Below are positions 1 through 6,569 of a DNA stretch of 8,853 nucleotides, one piece after another; the stretch's first letter is position 1, and each line of letters starts with the position of its first letter. A program made the position numbers and the translations under genes. The notes beneath the pieces are model-generated. The model was not told where the DNA came from. It made no database searches and saw only the letters and a list, made by a program, of their open reading frames with translations. Origin of the DNA: Clostridiales bacterium (GTDB lineage: Bacteria; Bacillota; Clostridia; Oscillospirales; QAMX01); contig QAMX01000173.1 in the NCBI GenBank assembly GCA_003149835.1, positions 1 through 8,853 on the forward strand, in the 5' to 3' direction.

Positions 1-18
1 GCCGGAGCGATTGATTGA
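1..18 (+). other. Possible 3' tail of an upstream plus-strand gene
   Basis: Reading from base 1, five codons (AGAID) lead to a TGA at 16-18, just before the hairpin at 25-54. A plus-strand gene entering from the left could end here. Another frame stops at 12-14, so the frame cannot be decided from this fragment. This is inference from position only; there is no recognisable domain. Confidence 0.2.
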
Positions 19-24
19 AGAAAG

Positions 25-54
25 GGCCGCCCGAACGATACCGTTCGGGCGGCC
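25..54. terminator. GC-rich terminator-like hairpin
   Basis: A perfect 13-bp stem (25-37 with 42-54) closes a 4-nt loop (ATAC). On the minus strand it is followed by CTTTCTTC, a weak U-rich tail; on the plus strand by TGAAAATA, which is poor. It could terminate a gene entering from the left edge or act on minus-strand transcripts. The direction is not settled by the sequence. Confidence 0.5.
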
Positions 55-299
55 TGAAAATATGACGTCGAAGCGTTTGGAAGGCGAGGCTTTAACAGGC
101 AAAGCGGGATTTATCCGCCGGATTTGCGTCGGCCGCACAGATGCCCTGTTCCTGCGGGAGAAAGCCGGCGTGCGGAATTCAGGAGAGCTTCTGCTCTGCG
201 AAAGATGCGTTTCTACCGTTCCCAAAAATGTTTTCGGCGGCCGCAGACTGGCGTTTTCGGCCATCAAAGGGCGGGCTCCATTATGCCTCCGGCACAGCA
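55..299. other. Gene-free interval between two hairpins
   Basis: I see no supported gene here. Open frames crossing this stretch run straight through both flanking hairpins, have no Shine-Dalgarno site and look like chance GC-rich frames. No tRNA-like or other RNA fold was recognised by eye. Confidence 0.5.
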
Positions 300-349
300 A
301 AAGCCCCCTCGGAGCGGACAGAAAGGGTCCGCCGCTCCGAGGGGGCTTT
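300..349 (-). terminator. Intrinsic terminator of the sugar phosphate isomerase gene
   Basis: A perfect 18-bp stem (300-317 with 332-349) has a 14-nt loop. It lies 45 bp downstream of the stop codon of the minus-strand gene at 395-1201. On the minus strand the stem ends in GGGGGCTTTTGCTG, a short U tract typical of GC-rich Firmicutes. The plus-strand tail (CTTTGATT) is also mildly U-rich, so it may work in both directions. Confidence 0.8.
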
Positions 350-394
350 GATTGGATTCGCCGTATGGCGTTCCGCCGGCAATCGTTTTTAGCC

Positions 395-1201
395 TCAGGC
401 GCTCTGCCAGAGCTTTTTGACGGCGTAGATGAAGTGGGAGAAGACGATGCCGGCGTCTTCAAGCTCCCGATTCCAGCGCTTGGTCCATTCAAGGGAAATA
501 CAGCCGCCGAAACCGTCTTTTTTCAGCAGCGCAAACGCTTCTTTGAGCGGCAGCGTCCCATAGCCGAGCATTTTATAGGAGATATGGCCATTTTCGTCGA
601 CCTCTGTGTCCTTGACGTGGACGTGCCGGACATAGGGGCCGATGTTGGCGTAAGTTTCTGAGGGCGCTTCATGCGCGTAGCGCACGGGGTGGTTGATATC
701 CCAGAGCGCGGCGACCGCCGGACTGCCGACCTGATCGAGCGTTTTGCGCAGCAGCGCGGAATTTGAGTAGACGCCGTTGGATTCCAGCAGCAGGGTCACG
801 CCCTTGGCCGCCGCCTCGGGCGCCAAGGCGGCGAGCCGCGCCGCGACGCGCTCGGTATCGACGCCGGCGCCTGGCTCCGGCGCGGTGTCGCCGAGTACGC
901 GGATATAGGGCGCATGGAGCCGCGCGGCGAGCTCGATGTACGCGCGCGTCTGGGCGAGCACGTCGTCGTCGGCGATTTGCAGCGTACAGTCGGTGGAGAT
1001 GCAGGGGATAAACAACCCGCGCGCGGAAAGCTCATGGCTGACGCGGCTGCCGCCGTCAGTAAACAGCTTTGCGTCAGGCAGATAGATATCCTCGCCGAGT
1101 CCGCGCAGCTCAATGCCGTCATAGCCGAGATCCTTGGCCGCGGAGAGAATTTCGTTCAGCGTCCAATTCGGGCAGCCGAGCGTGGAAAAACTGATCTTCA
1201 T
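395..1201 (-). CDS. Sugar phosphate isomerase/epimerase, xylose isomerase-like TIM barrel
   Basis: This 268-residue protein matches the AP-endonuclease-2/xylose-isomerase-like barrel family (PF01261) in length and pattern. Visible signatures are GYDGIELR (26-33) on an early strand, LLLES with Glu140, LWDINHP with Asp168 and His171, VRHVHVKD with His193/His195, and ISLEW with Glu238. Glu140, Asp168, one of these His residues and Glu238 are the expected divalent-metal ligands. Members interconvert sugars, sugar phosphates or inositol derivatives in the cytoplasm; the substrate cannot be read from sequence. There is no signal peptide or membrane segment. The ATG at 1201 begins the conserved MKISFSTLGCP strand. 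The only upstream Shine-Dalgarno candidate (AGGA) lies 11 nt away, so translation may be modest. It sits 127 bp downstream of guaB on the same strand with no clear promoter of its own, so readthrough from guaB is possible. The family call is firm, the specific function is not. Confidence 0.88.
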   Translation of the reverse strand: MKISFSTLGCPNWTLNEILSAAKDLGYDGIELRGLGEDIYLPDAKLFTDGGSRVSHELSARGLFIPCISTDCTLQIADDDVLAQTRAYIELAARLHAPYIRVLGDTAPEPGAGVDTERVAARLAALAPEAAAKGVTLLLESNGVYSNSALLRKTLDQVGSPAVAALWDINHPVRYAHEAPSETYANIGPYVRHVHVKDTEVDENGHISYKMLGYGTLPLKEAFALLKKDGFGGCISLEWTKRWNRELEDAGIVFSHFIYAVKKLWQSA

Positions 1202-1249
1202 CGATGCACCAGTCCTTTTGTCTGCAAATTTTTACGGGAGAAAGGCGGC

Positions 1250-1288
1250 AAACGGCGTTTTACCGGCCGCAGAGCCGCGACGCCGTTT
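1250..1288 (-). terminator. Possible weak terminator/hairpin after guaB
   Basis: A 9-bp perfect stem (1250-1258 with 1280-1288) has a 21-nt GC-rich loop that can itself pair. On the minus strand it is followed by GCCGCCTTTCTCC, a poor U tract. A smaller hairpin (1305-1310 with 1316-1321) precedes it, right after the guaB stop codon. Together they may slow or partly end guaB transcription, but they do not make a classic intrinsic terminator. Confidence 0.35.
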
Positions 1289-1328
1289 CACCAGGGCGGT
1301 TAGGGGACAGCCGCGCTGTCCGCCGCCG

Positions 1329-2807
<1,479 letters not shown>

Positions 2808-2810
2808 TCA

Positions 2811-2817
2811 CTCCTTT
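2811..2817 (-). promoter_or_regulatory. Ribosome binding site deciding the guaB TTG start
   Basis: AAAGGAG on the minus strand ends 9 nt before the TTG at 2801 but only 2 nt before the ATG at 2808-2806. That ATG is out of frame and gives a six-codon reading frame (MRFGKH, stop at 2788). Spacing and the conserved protein N-terminus both support TTG. Confidence 0.75.
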
Positions 2818-2840
2818 GTACAAAAGTCTATATTTGATAT

Positions 2841-2869
2841 ATTATACTGAAAAACGCGCCGAATGTCAA
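2841..2869 (-). promoter_or_regulatory. Sigma-A promoter of guaB
   Basis: On the minus strand TTGACA (2869-2864) and TATAAT (2846-2841) are both perfect consensus and separated by exactly 17 nt. The transcript would begin near 2834, giving a leader of about 33 nt, too short for a purine riboswitch. The -35 box lies within the loop of a 12-bp inverted repeat, described separately. Confidence 0.93.
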
Positions 2870-2888
2870 GGGAAAACGGCGCGTTTTT
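2850..2888. promoter_or_regulatory. 12-bp inverted repeat overlapping the guaB promoter
   Basis: AAAAACGCGCCG (2850-2861) and its exact complement CGGCGCGTTTTT (2877-2888) are separated by 15 nt. The minus-strand -35 box (2864-2869) lies inside the spacer, and one arm fills most of the 17-nt promoter spacer. It could be an operator for a dimeric regulator. On the plus strand the same repeat reads as a GC-rich stem ending in TTTTTTG and could terminate plus-strand transcripts, though no plus-strand gene precedes it. The repeat is seen; either role is inference. Confidence 0.6.
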
Positions 2889-2926
2889 TGCCGTCTGGAT
2901 TTTTTGGGCAAATCCGACGCCATGCA

Positions 2927-2955
2927 TTGACGGTTTGTTTTTTATGGTATATAAT
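2927..2955 (+). promoter_or_regulatory. Sigma-A promoter of the barrel-protein gene
   Basis: TTGACG (2927-2932) and TATAAT (2950-2955) are separated by 17 nt, 11 of 12 consensus bases. The transcript would start near 2962 and carry a leader of about 120 nt before the ATG at 3084. It diverges from the guaB promoter, with the two -35 boxes 57 bp apart. Confidence 0.88.
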
Positions 2956-3014
2956 AAAGCCGGTCGGTAAAAACACGCGGCATTTGTGCGAAATATCTGA
3001 ATCCTTTGGAAAGA

Positions 3015-3066
3015 GCGGGGGCGGGCCCCGCGGCTGCGCGCGTCCGTTTTTGCCAAATTCAGCCGC
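3015..3066 (+). other. Leader with two overlapping hairpins
   Basis: A GC-rich 6-bp stem (3015-3020 with 3026-3031) overlaps by two bases a second 7-bp stem (GCGGCTG 3030-3036 with CAGCCGC 3060-3066), so the two compete at the shared bases. The second stem ends just before the ribosome binding site AAGGAA (3069-3074). There is a CCGTTTTTG run at 3043-3051 after the first stem. Possible attenuation or translational control; no known riboswitch consensus was recognised. Confidence 0.35.
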
Positions 3067-3083
3067 AAAAGGAAGATGGAATT

Positions 3084-3938
3084 ATGGAAAAGAAATTTCC
3101 GCGCACCGTAGTCGGCGGCGTCTCCATGCCGCGCATCCTGATCGGGACGAACTGGCTGCTCGGTTACAGTCATACAGGCGCTGCCGCCGACAAGATCATC
3201 ACCTCGAAATTTTCCTCTCCCGAGGCGTTTTTGCCCGTGTTTGAGGCGTATCTGCAATATGATATTGACGCGGTGATGGGGCCGGTCAGCACAACGCCCA
3301 TCGCGCTCGACGCGGTTCGGTATGCGCAGGAAAAGCTCGGCCGCAAGCTCATCGTGATCGACACGCCGACGATGAATGTAGACGATACGCCGGAGGCGCG
3401 GCGCGAGGCCGACGCTGTGATCCGCCGCAGCGCCGAGATCGGTTCGACCTTTTGTCTGATCCACCATTCGAGCATGGAGGAGCTGGTCAACAAAAACCAG
3501 CGCACGATCACGCGCCTGCCCGACTATCTGGCGATGATGCGCGAACACGGGCTGATTCCCGGCCTGTCGGCCCACATGCCCGAGGCGATTCTGTATTCCG
3601 ACGCTAACGGGTACGACGTGGAGACGTATATCCAGATCTTTAACTGCATGGGCTTTCTGATGCAGGTCGAGGTCGAGGGCGTGGCGCGGATCATCCGCAA
3701 CGCCAAGAAGCCGGTGATGACGATCAAGCCGTTTGCAGCCGGCCGCGTCTCGCCGTTCGTCGGGCTGAACTTCAATTGGAGCGTACTGCGCGATCAGGAT
3801 ATGATCACCATGGGCGTCATGAGCGAGGCCGAAGTTCACGAGGACGTCGAGATCTCCTTCGCCGCGCTGGAACGCCGCTTCCCGGAACTGGCGGGCCGCA
3901 GCAGTCCGGCCAAAAATCAGGCGGTCTTGCAGGGATAG
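3084..3938 (+). CDS. Conserved hypothetical protein, aldo-keto-reductase-like barrel
   Basis: I do not recognise a named family for this 284-residue protein. The ATG at 3084 is chosen because AAGGAA lies 9 nt upstream and the preceding in-frame residues are low-complexity leader sequence. Alternating strand/helix segments suggest a TIM barrel: RILIGTNWLLGYSH, YDIDAVMGPV, KLIVIDTP, STFCLIHHSSMEELV, GLIPGLSAHMPEAI. The C-terminal stretch KPVMTIKPFAAGR followed by MGVMSEAEVHEDVEIS resembles the end of aldo-keto reductases, where a KP..AGR strand is followed by a cofactor-contacting helix. The usual reductase Asp-Tyr-Lys-His tetrad is not evident. There is no signal peptide or membrane segment, so it is probably cytoplasmic. 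It is a single-gene transcript with its own promoter, divergent from guaB and convergent with the metallophosphoesterase. An unrelated barrel family remains possible. Confidence 0.75.
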   Translation: MEKKFPRTVVGGVSMPRILIGTNWLLGYSHTGAAADKIITSKFSSPEAFLPVFEAYLQYDIDAVMGPVSTTPIALDAVRYAQEKLGRKLIVIDTPTMNVDDTPEARREADAVIRRSAEIGSTFCLIHHSSMEELVNKNQRTITRLPDYLAMMREHGLIPGLSAHMPEAILYSDANGYDVETYIQIFNCMGFLMQVEVEGVARIIRNAKKPVMTIKPFAAGRVSPFVGLNFNWSVLRDQDMITMGVMSEAEVHEDVEISFAALERRFPELAGRSSPAKNQAVLQG

Positions 3939-3997
3939 GAGACGAAAACGGCGCTTGCAAAACCGAAAAGAGGTTAAAAGATCCGGTATTGATTGGC

Positions 3998-4044
3998 ATG
4001 AAGCTGCGGCCGCCCCTTTTCAAAAGGGGCGGCCGCAGCTTCAT
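3998..4044. terminator. 47-bp palindrome, bidirectional terminator of convergent genes
   Basis: A perfect 23-bp inverted repeat (3998-4020 with 4022-4044) is separated by a single base; the folded loop would be about TTTTCAAAA. The stem includes GCGGCCGC on each arm. It lies 59 bp after the plus-strand gene and 93 bp after the minus-strand metallophosphoesterase. On the plus strand it is followed by TTTGAC, on the minus strand by GCCAATC. The position between convergent genes and extreme stability point to a shared terminator, though the U tract is inside the loop side rather than clearly after the stem. Confidence 0.75.
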
Positions 4045-4137
4045 TTTGACGGAAATTCAACCGCAATGCGAGCGGAAAAGGCCGCTTGTAGTTAATGGGA
4101 GTGAGCACGGCAGAAAAACCGAAGTCCGGCGCTTTGC

Positions 4138-5778
4138 CTACGGCTGCTCGGTCACAGGTTTGGATTCGCTCTCGTGCTCGATGGAGAGGAAGTTGTTGCG
4201 CGGCGCGTAGGCCCAGCGCATTTCAAAGGCTTTGACCGCGTCGATCGGGGCGTAGAGCTGCCCGCGGTGGCCGCGGAACACCGCGGCGGGGAGCCTCAGC
4301 TCGCCGGCGTCGGTCAGGGCGAGGTCGCTGCCCTCGCTGATCCGCAGCGAATGCCCGTAGATTTCCATATACGCCTGTCCCTTGGTTTTCTCGACGAAAC
4401 CGCCGATATAGGCGACGAGAATCGCCAGCGGCGCAAACCAAACTCCGCCGCGCTCGACGCACGGCGTGTCGGCCTGGCAGAGGCCCAGATCCATGCCCTT
4501 GAACATCATCCGCGTGCGGTTGAAGCGCGGCGCGACCGCATAGGGGAGAATGGTGTCGGCAGCCTTATCGATCACGCACTGGTCGACGATGCGTCCGTCG
4601 TCGAGCACGGAGGTCAGCGTCACCCGACTGCCGTCCACCTCGACGACGGCGACCATGGCGTTGAGCTCCTCCTGCGGGTAAAACGCCGCGTGCCAGACCT
4701 TAGAGAGCGTGCGCGAGCCGGGCGGGTTTTGGTTGGAGTTGCCGAGCATGTAGTGAATGGTCCCCTGCGAGGGGCGGTCGAACAGCTCCTCGTTTTTGAG
4801 CGGGAAGCTGCGGGCAAAGTTGTGCTCGTGGCCGGAGAAGACGAGGTCGAACATCTCGAAGCCCTCGCGCATGACCGGATAGGCGTCATAATTCTGACAG
4901 TCCTCGCCGGAATAGCAGATCGGAAAGTGATAGGCGCCGAATTTCCACGTCTGGCGGCAGCTTTTCAGGTCGGCGATCACCCAGTCGTTGACATCCTCCG
5001 GCCCGTTGACGCCGAGGACGTTGAAGTGAGCGTTGCCGTAGTCAAAGGCGTAGTTCTCGGTTTTCCAGCCGCCGGGGCCGTTATCGGGATACGAGCCCTC
5101 GAACTGCTTGCAGAAATACTCCGCCGGCTCGGCGTAATAGCGGCCGACGCCGTTGCGGTAGTCTTTGAAGCCGCGGTTGTCGTGGTTGCCGACGGTCATC
5201 ATAAACGGCACGGATTCGGCGATCCCGACAAGCCCGCTGAACGCGCCGTTCCACTGCACCTCGTGCTGGCCGCAGTCGGTGTTGTCGCCGCCGGTGAGGA
5301 TGAAGCGCGTGTCGGGGTGCTCGCTGAGCACTTTTTTGAGGAAACTGTTAAAATAAGAATAATCCGGACAGTCGAAAGGCTGGCCCTTCTGCTGGTCGGA
5401 GACGCAGAGAAATTTAAATTTGGTCAGATTTTCCGGCTCGGTGGAAAAGCTGTATTCGGCGCTGCGGCGTTCTGCCGAGCCGCAGGTATAGACATAGCGC
5501 GTTCCGGGTTTCAATCCCGTGAGCCGCGCCCAGAAAATGTGGCTGATATCGATGTCGCTCTCAAAAACCTTCATTCGCGCGGGCGCGCGGCGCGGCGCTC
5601 CGCCGTCCGCCTCGCGGTATTCGACATAGCCCTCGGGGACGTCGGCGCTGGTGCGCCATGTGACCGACATCGTCGTCTTGGCGTCCCCCGAAATACTGAT
5701 CATGATGTGGTCGGGCTGCGGCGTTGAACCGCGCACGGGTTTCACATTGGACATAGTGACGCTCCTGTTTCTCGGCAT
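4138..5778 (-). CDS. Purple acid phosphatase-like metallophosphoesterase with C-terminal stalk-like domain
   Basis: This 546-residue protein has an N-terminal fibronectin-like domain of the purple acid phosphatase type (about 20-113; MSVTWRTS, LTGLKPGTRYVYTCG). A calcineurin-like metallophosphoesterase core follows (about 120-385). Core motifs are SDQQ (Asp128), GGDNTD (Asp165), GNHD (Asn198, His199, Asp200), YHFP (His284) and GHEH (His317, His319). The first motif has Asp-x-Gln rather than Asp-x-His, as expected in purple-acid-phosphatase-like proteins. Residues about 443-518 (VWFAPLAILVAYIGGFVE, then GQLYAPIDAVKAF) resemble the copper amine oxidase N-terminal/stalk domain (PF07833). It should hydrolyse phosphate esters or anhydrides with two metals; the substrate is unknown. 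Unlike most relatives it has no visible signal peptide. The gene is monocistronic with its own promoter. A second in-frame ATG at 5754 also has a Shine-Dalgarno site. Confidence 0.92.
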   Translation of the reverse strand: MPRNRSVTMSNVKPVRGSTPQPDHIMISISGDAKTTMSVTWRTSADVPEGYVEYREADGGAPRRAPARMKVFESDIDISHIFWARLTGLKPGTRYVYTCGSAERRSAEYSFSTEPENLTKFKFLCVSDQQKGQPFDCPDYSYFNSFLKKVLSEHPDTRFILTGGDNTDCGQHEVQWNGAFSGLVGIAESVPFMMTVGNHDNRGFKDYRNGVGRYYAEPAEYFCKQFEGSYPDNGPGGWKTENYAFDYGNAHFNVLGVNGPEDVNDWVIADLKSCRQTWKFGAYHFPICYSGEDCQNYDAYPVMREGFEMFDLVFSGHEHNFARSFPLKNEELFDRPSQGTIHYMLGNSNQNPPGSRTLSKVWHAAFYPQEELNAMVAVVEVDGSRVTLTSVLDDGRIVDQCVIDKAADTILPYAVAPRFNRTRMMFKGMDLGLCQADTPCVERGGVWFAPLAILVAYIGGFVEKTKGQAYMEIYGHSLRISEGSDLALTDAGELRLPAAVFRGHRGQLYAPIDAVKAFEMRWAYAPRNNFLSIEHESESKPVTEQP

Positions 5779-5783
5779 AGATT

Positions 5784-5796
5784 TCCTCCGGGAGGA
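5784..5796 (-). promoter_or_regulatory. Ribosome binding site within a small palindrome
   Basis: On the minus strand TCCTCCCGGAGGA places GGAGG 6-7 nt before the ATG at 5778, next to its own complement CCTCC. A 5-bp stem with a 3-nt loop could mask the site. The downstream ATG at 5754 has a separate AGGAG 7 nt upstream, so either start is possible. Confidence 0.5.
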
Positions 5797-5863
5797 TGGC
5801 GGACTGCGAAAGAGAGGATGCCGTAATCGCCGGCTGGGAACCGGTCGGACAGTTTTCTAAATT

Positions 5864-5892
5864 ATTATAACATATCTCCGCAATTTTGTCAT
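5864..5892 (-). promoter_or_regulatory. Sigma-A promoter of the metallophosphoesterase gene
   Basis: On the minus strand ATGACA (5892-5887) and TATAAT (5869-5864) are 17 nt apart, with TG one base before the -10, an extended -10 element. The predicted leader to the ATG at 5778 is about 80 nt. Confidence 0.87.
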
Positions 5893-6134
5893 TACGCAAA
5901 AGGCGCTTGCAAAAACGCCGGGAACCGAAAACGCCGTATGACGCTTGGGGCAAGCATTTTACAGGATAGCGCCGCCCTCTTCCCGGCGGCAGAGCCCCGC
6001 AGCCGGGAAGAGGGCGGGCGTCGCACACCAGCCGCATGGCCGGACGGAGCGCGGATCAAGCGCCGAAAAAAACGGCGAACAGACAGAGGCGACGCCTCAC
6101 GGACCGCTCTTTTTTTCTCAGCGCGGATGGGCCG
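5893..6134. other. Gene-free interval with a long hairpin
   Basis: No coding region is supported. The main structure is a perfect 16-bp stem (5972-5987 with 6002-6017) and 14-nt loop, with no T run on either side, so it is not a standard terminator. A 5-bp stem with an A7 loop (6061-6077) follows. The sequence GGCGCTTGCAAAA at 5902-5914 also occurs at 3950-3962, downstream of the barrel-protein gene. Confidence 0.5.
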
Positions 6135-6169
6135 AAAAAAGGACAGCCGAATGACTTCGGCTGTCCTTT
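6135..6169 (-). terminator. Minus-strand intrinsic terminator without an upstream gene
   Basis: A perfect 14-bp stem (6138-6151 with 6156-6169) with a TGAC loop is followed on the minus strand by six Ts in all (6140-6135, partly in the stem) and CGGCCC. It is a good terminator for leftward transcription, but no minus-strand gene is found to its right in this window. The likely explanation is that its gene now lies on the far side of the inserted element. Confidence 0.75.
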
Positions 6170-6191
6170 CCCGTTGACGAAGAAAAACGAT

Positions 6192-6301
6192 TGCCTGTAA
6201 TGTTAGTACCAGATAAGAAAACATTGAAAAAGTCAGTAATATCAATGTTTTTCAAGGTACAAACACGGTGCGAAGTCGAAAAAATCAAATACTGACAGGC
6301 A
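6192..6301. repeat. Inverted-repeat cluster, candidate attachment site region
   Basis: Three inverted repeats overlap here: TGCCTGT (6192-6198) with ACAGGCA (6295-6301); GTCAGTA (6232-6238) with TACTGAC (6290-6296); and TTGAAAAA (6224-6231) with TTTTTCAA (6248-6255), the last flanking a 16-nt spacer. An AT-rich, A-tract/T-tract pair around a short spacer is what tyrosine integrases of the Tn916/Tn1549 group use. Assignment as attL is inference and the crossover point is not known. Confidence 0.4.
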
Positions 6302-6303
6302 TT

Positions 6304-6338
6304 AAGGGCGCTGATACGCAAAATATCAGCGCCCTTTT
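6304..6338 (+). terminator. Intrinsic terminator 1 at the element end
   Basis: A perfect 13-bp stem (6304-6316 with 6324-6336), loop CGCAAAA, is followed on the plus strand by TTTT. It is a strong rightward terminator although no gene precedes it in the integrated state. Confidence 0.85.
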
Positions 6339-6347
6339 CCTGTTCTT

Positions 6348-6380
6348 ACGCCGTAGGTTAAAAATCCTATGGCGTTTTTT
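6348..6380 (+). terminator. Intrinsic terminator 2 at the element end
   Basis: A 10-bp stem with one G-T wobble (ACGCCGTAGG 6348-6357 with CCTATGGCGT 6366-6375), loop of 8 nt, is followed by a T6 run (6375-6380). It lies 9 nt after terminator 1, making a tandem pair. Confidence 0.82.
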
Positions 6381-6569
6381 ATGCCCTGTTTTCCTTGTGC
6401 CTTTGAAAAAATGTATGAATTAGGGTGGAAAAACCGCAGTTCTTTCCTCTGTAACCGTCGCTTTGTGATGGACGTGGGTGTTTTCCTTTGTAGAGGATAA
6501 CGGAGGGATACAGACGGTAAAAACACCGAAAAACAACACTTTTCAATTTTACAGGAAGGAGGTACGGAA
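6381..6569 (+). other. Leader region of the transfer operon
   Basis: This 189-bp gap holds no supported gene. A promoter for the operon must lie here or read through the terminators, but no good -35/-10 pair was found by eye. Short complementary segments cross one another: TCCTCT (6445-6450) with AGAGGA (6492-6497), ACCGTC (6454-6459) with GACGGT (6513-6518), and GGTGTTTT (6477-6484) with AAAACACC (6520-6527). They cannot all form at once in a simple fold. AAGGAGGT at 6555-6562 is a strong ribosome binding site for the ATG at 6570. Confidence 0.4.

Noticed and set aside
11..661. Plus-strand open frame across the left edge
   Set aside because: It reads through two strong hairpins and overlaps the isomerase gene in antisense; no start signal or domain.
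2808..3839. Minus-strand open frame over the divergent promoter region and barrel-protein gene
   Set aside because: It is antisense to a well-supported gene and covers both promoters; composition is a shadow.
4174..5727. Long open frame antisense to the metallophosphoesterase
   Set aside because: It mirrors the GC-rich codon pattern of the real gene, has no recognisable domain and no convincing ribosome binding site.
6061..6077. Small hairpin with A7 loop as a terminator
   Set aside because: The stem has only 5 bp and lacks a T run on either side.
6381..6569. Origin of transfer (oriT) in the leader
   Set aside because: There are inverted repeats but no recognised nick-site motif, and the relaxase gene that would normally lie nearby is not in the window.
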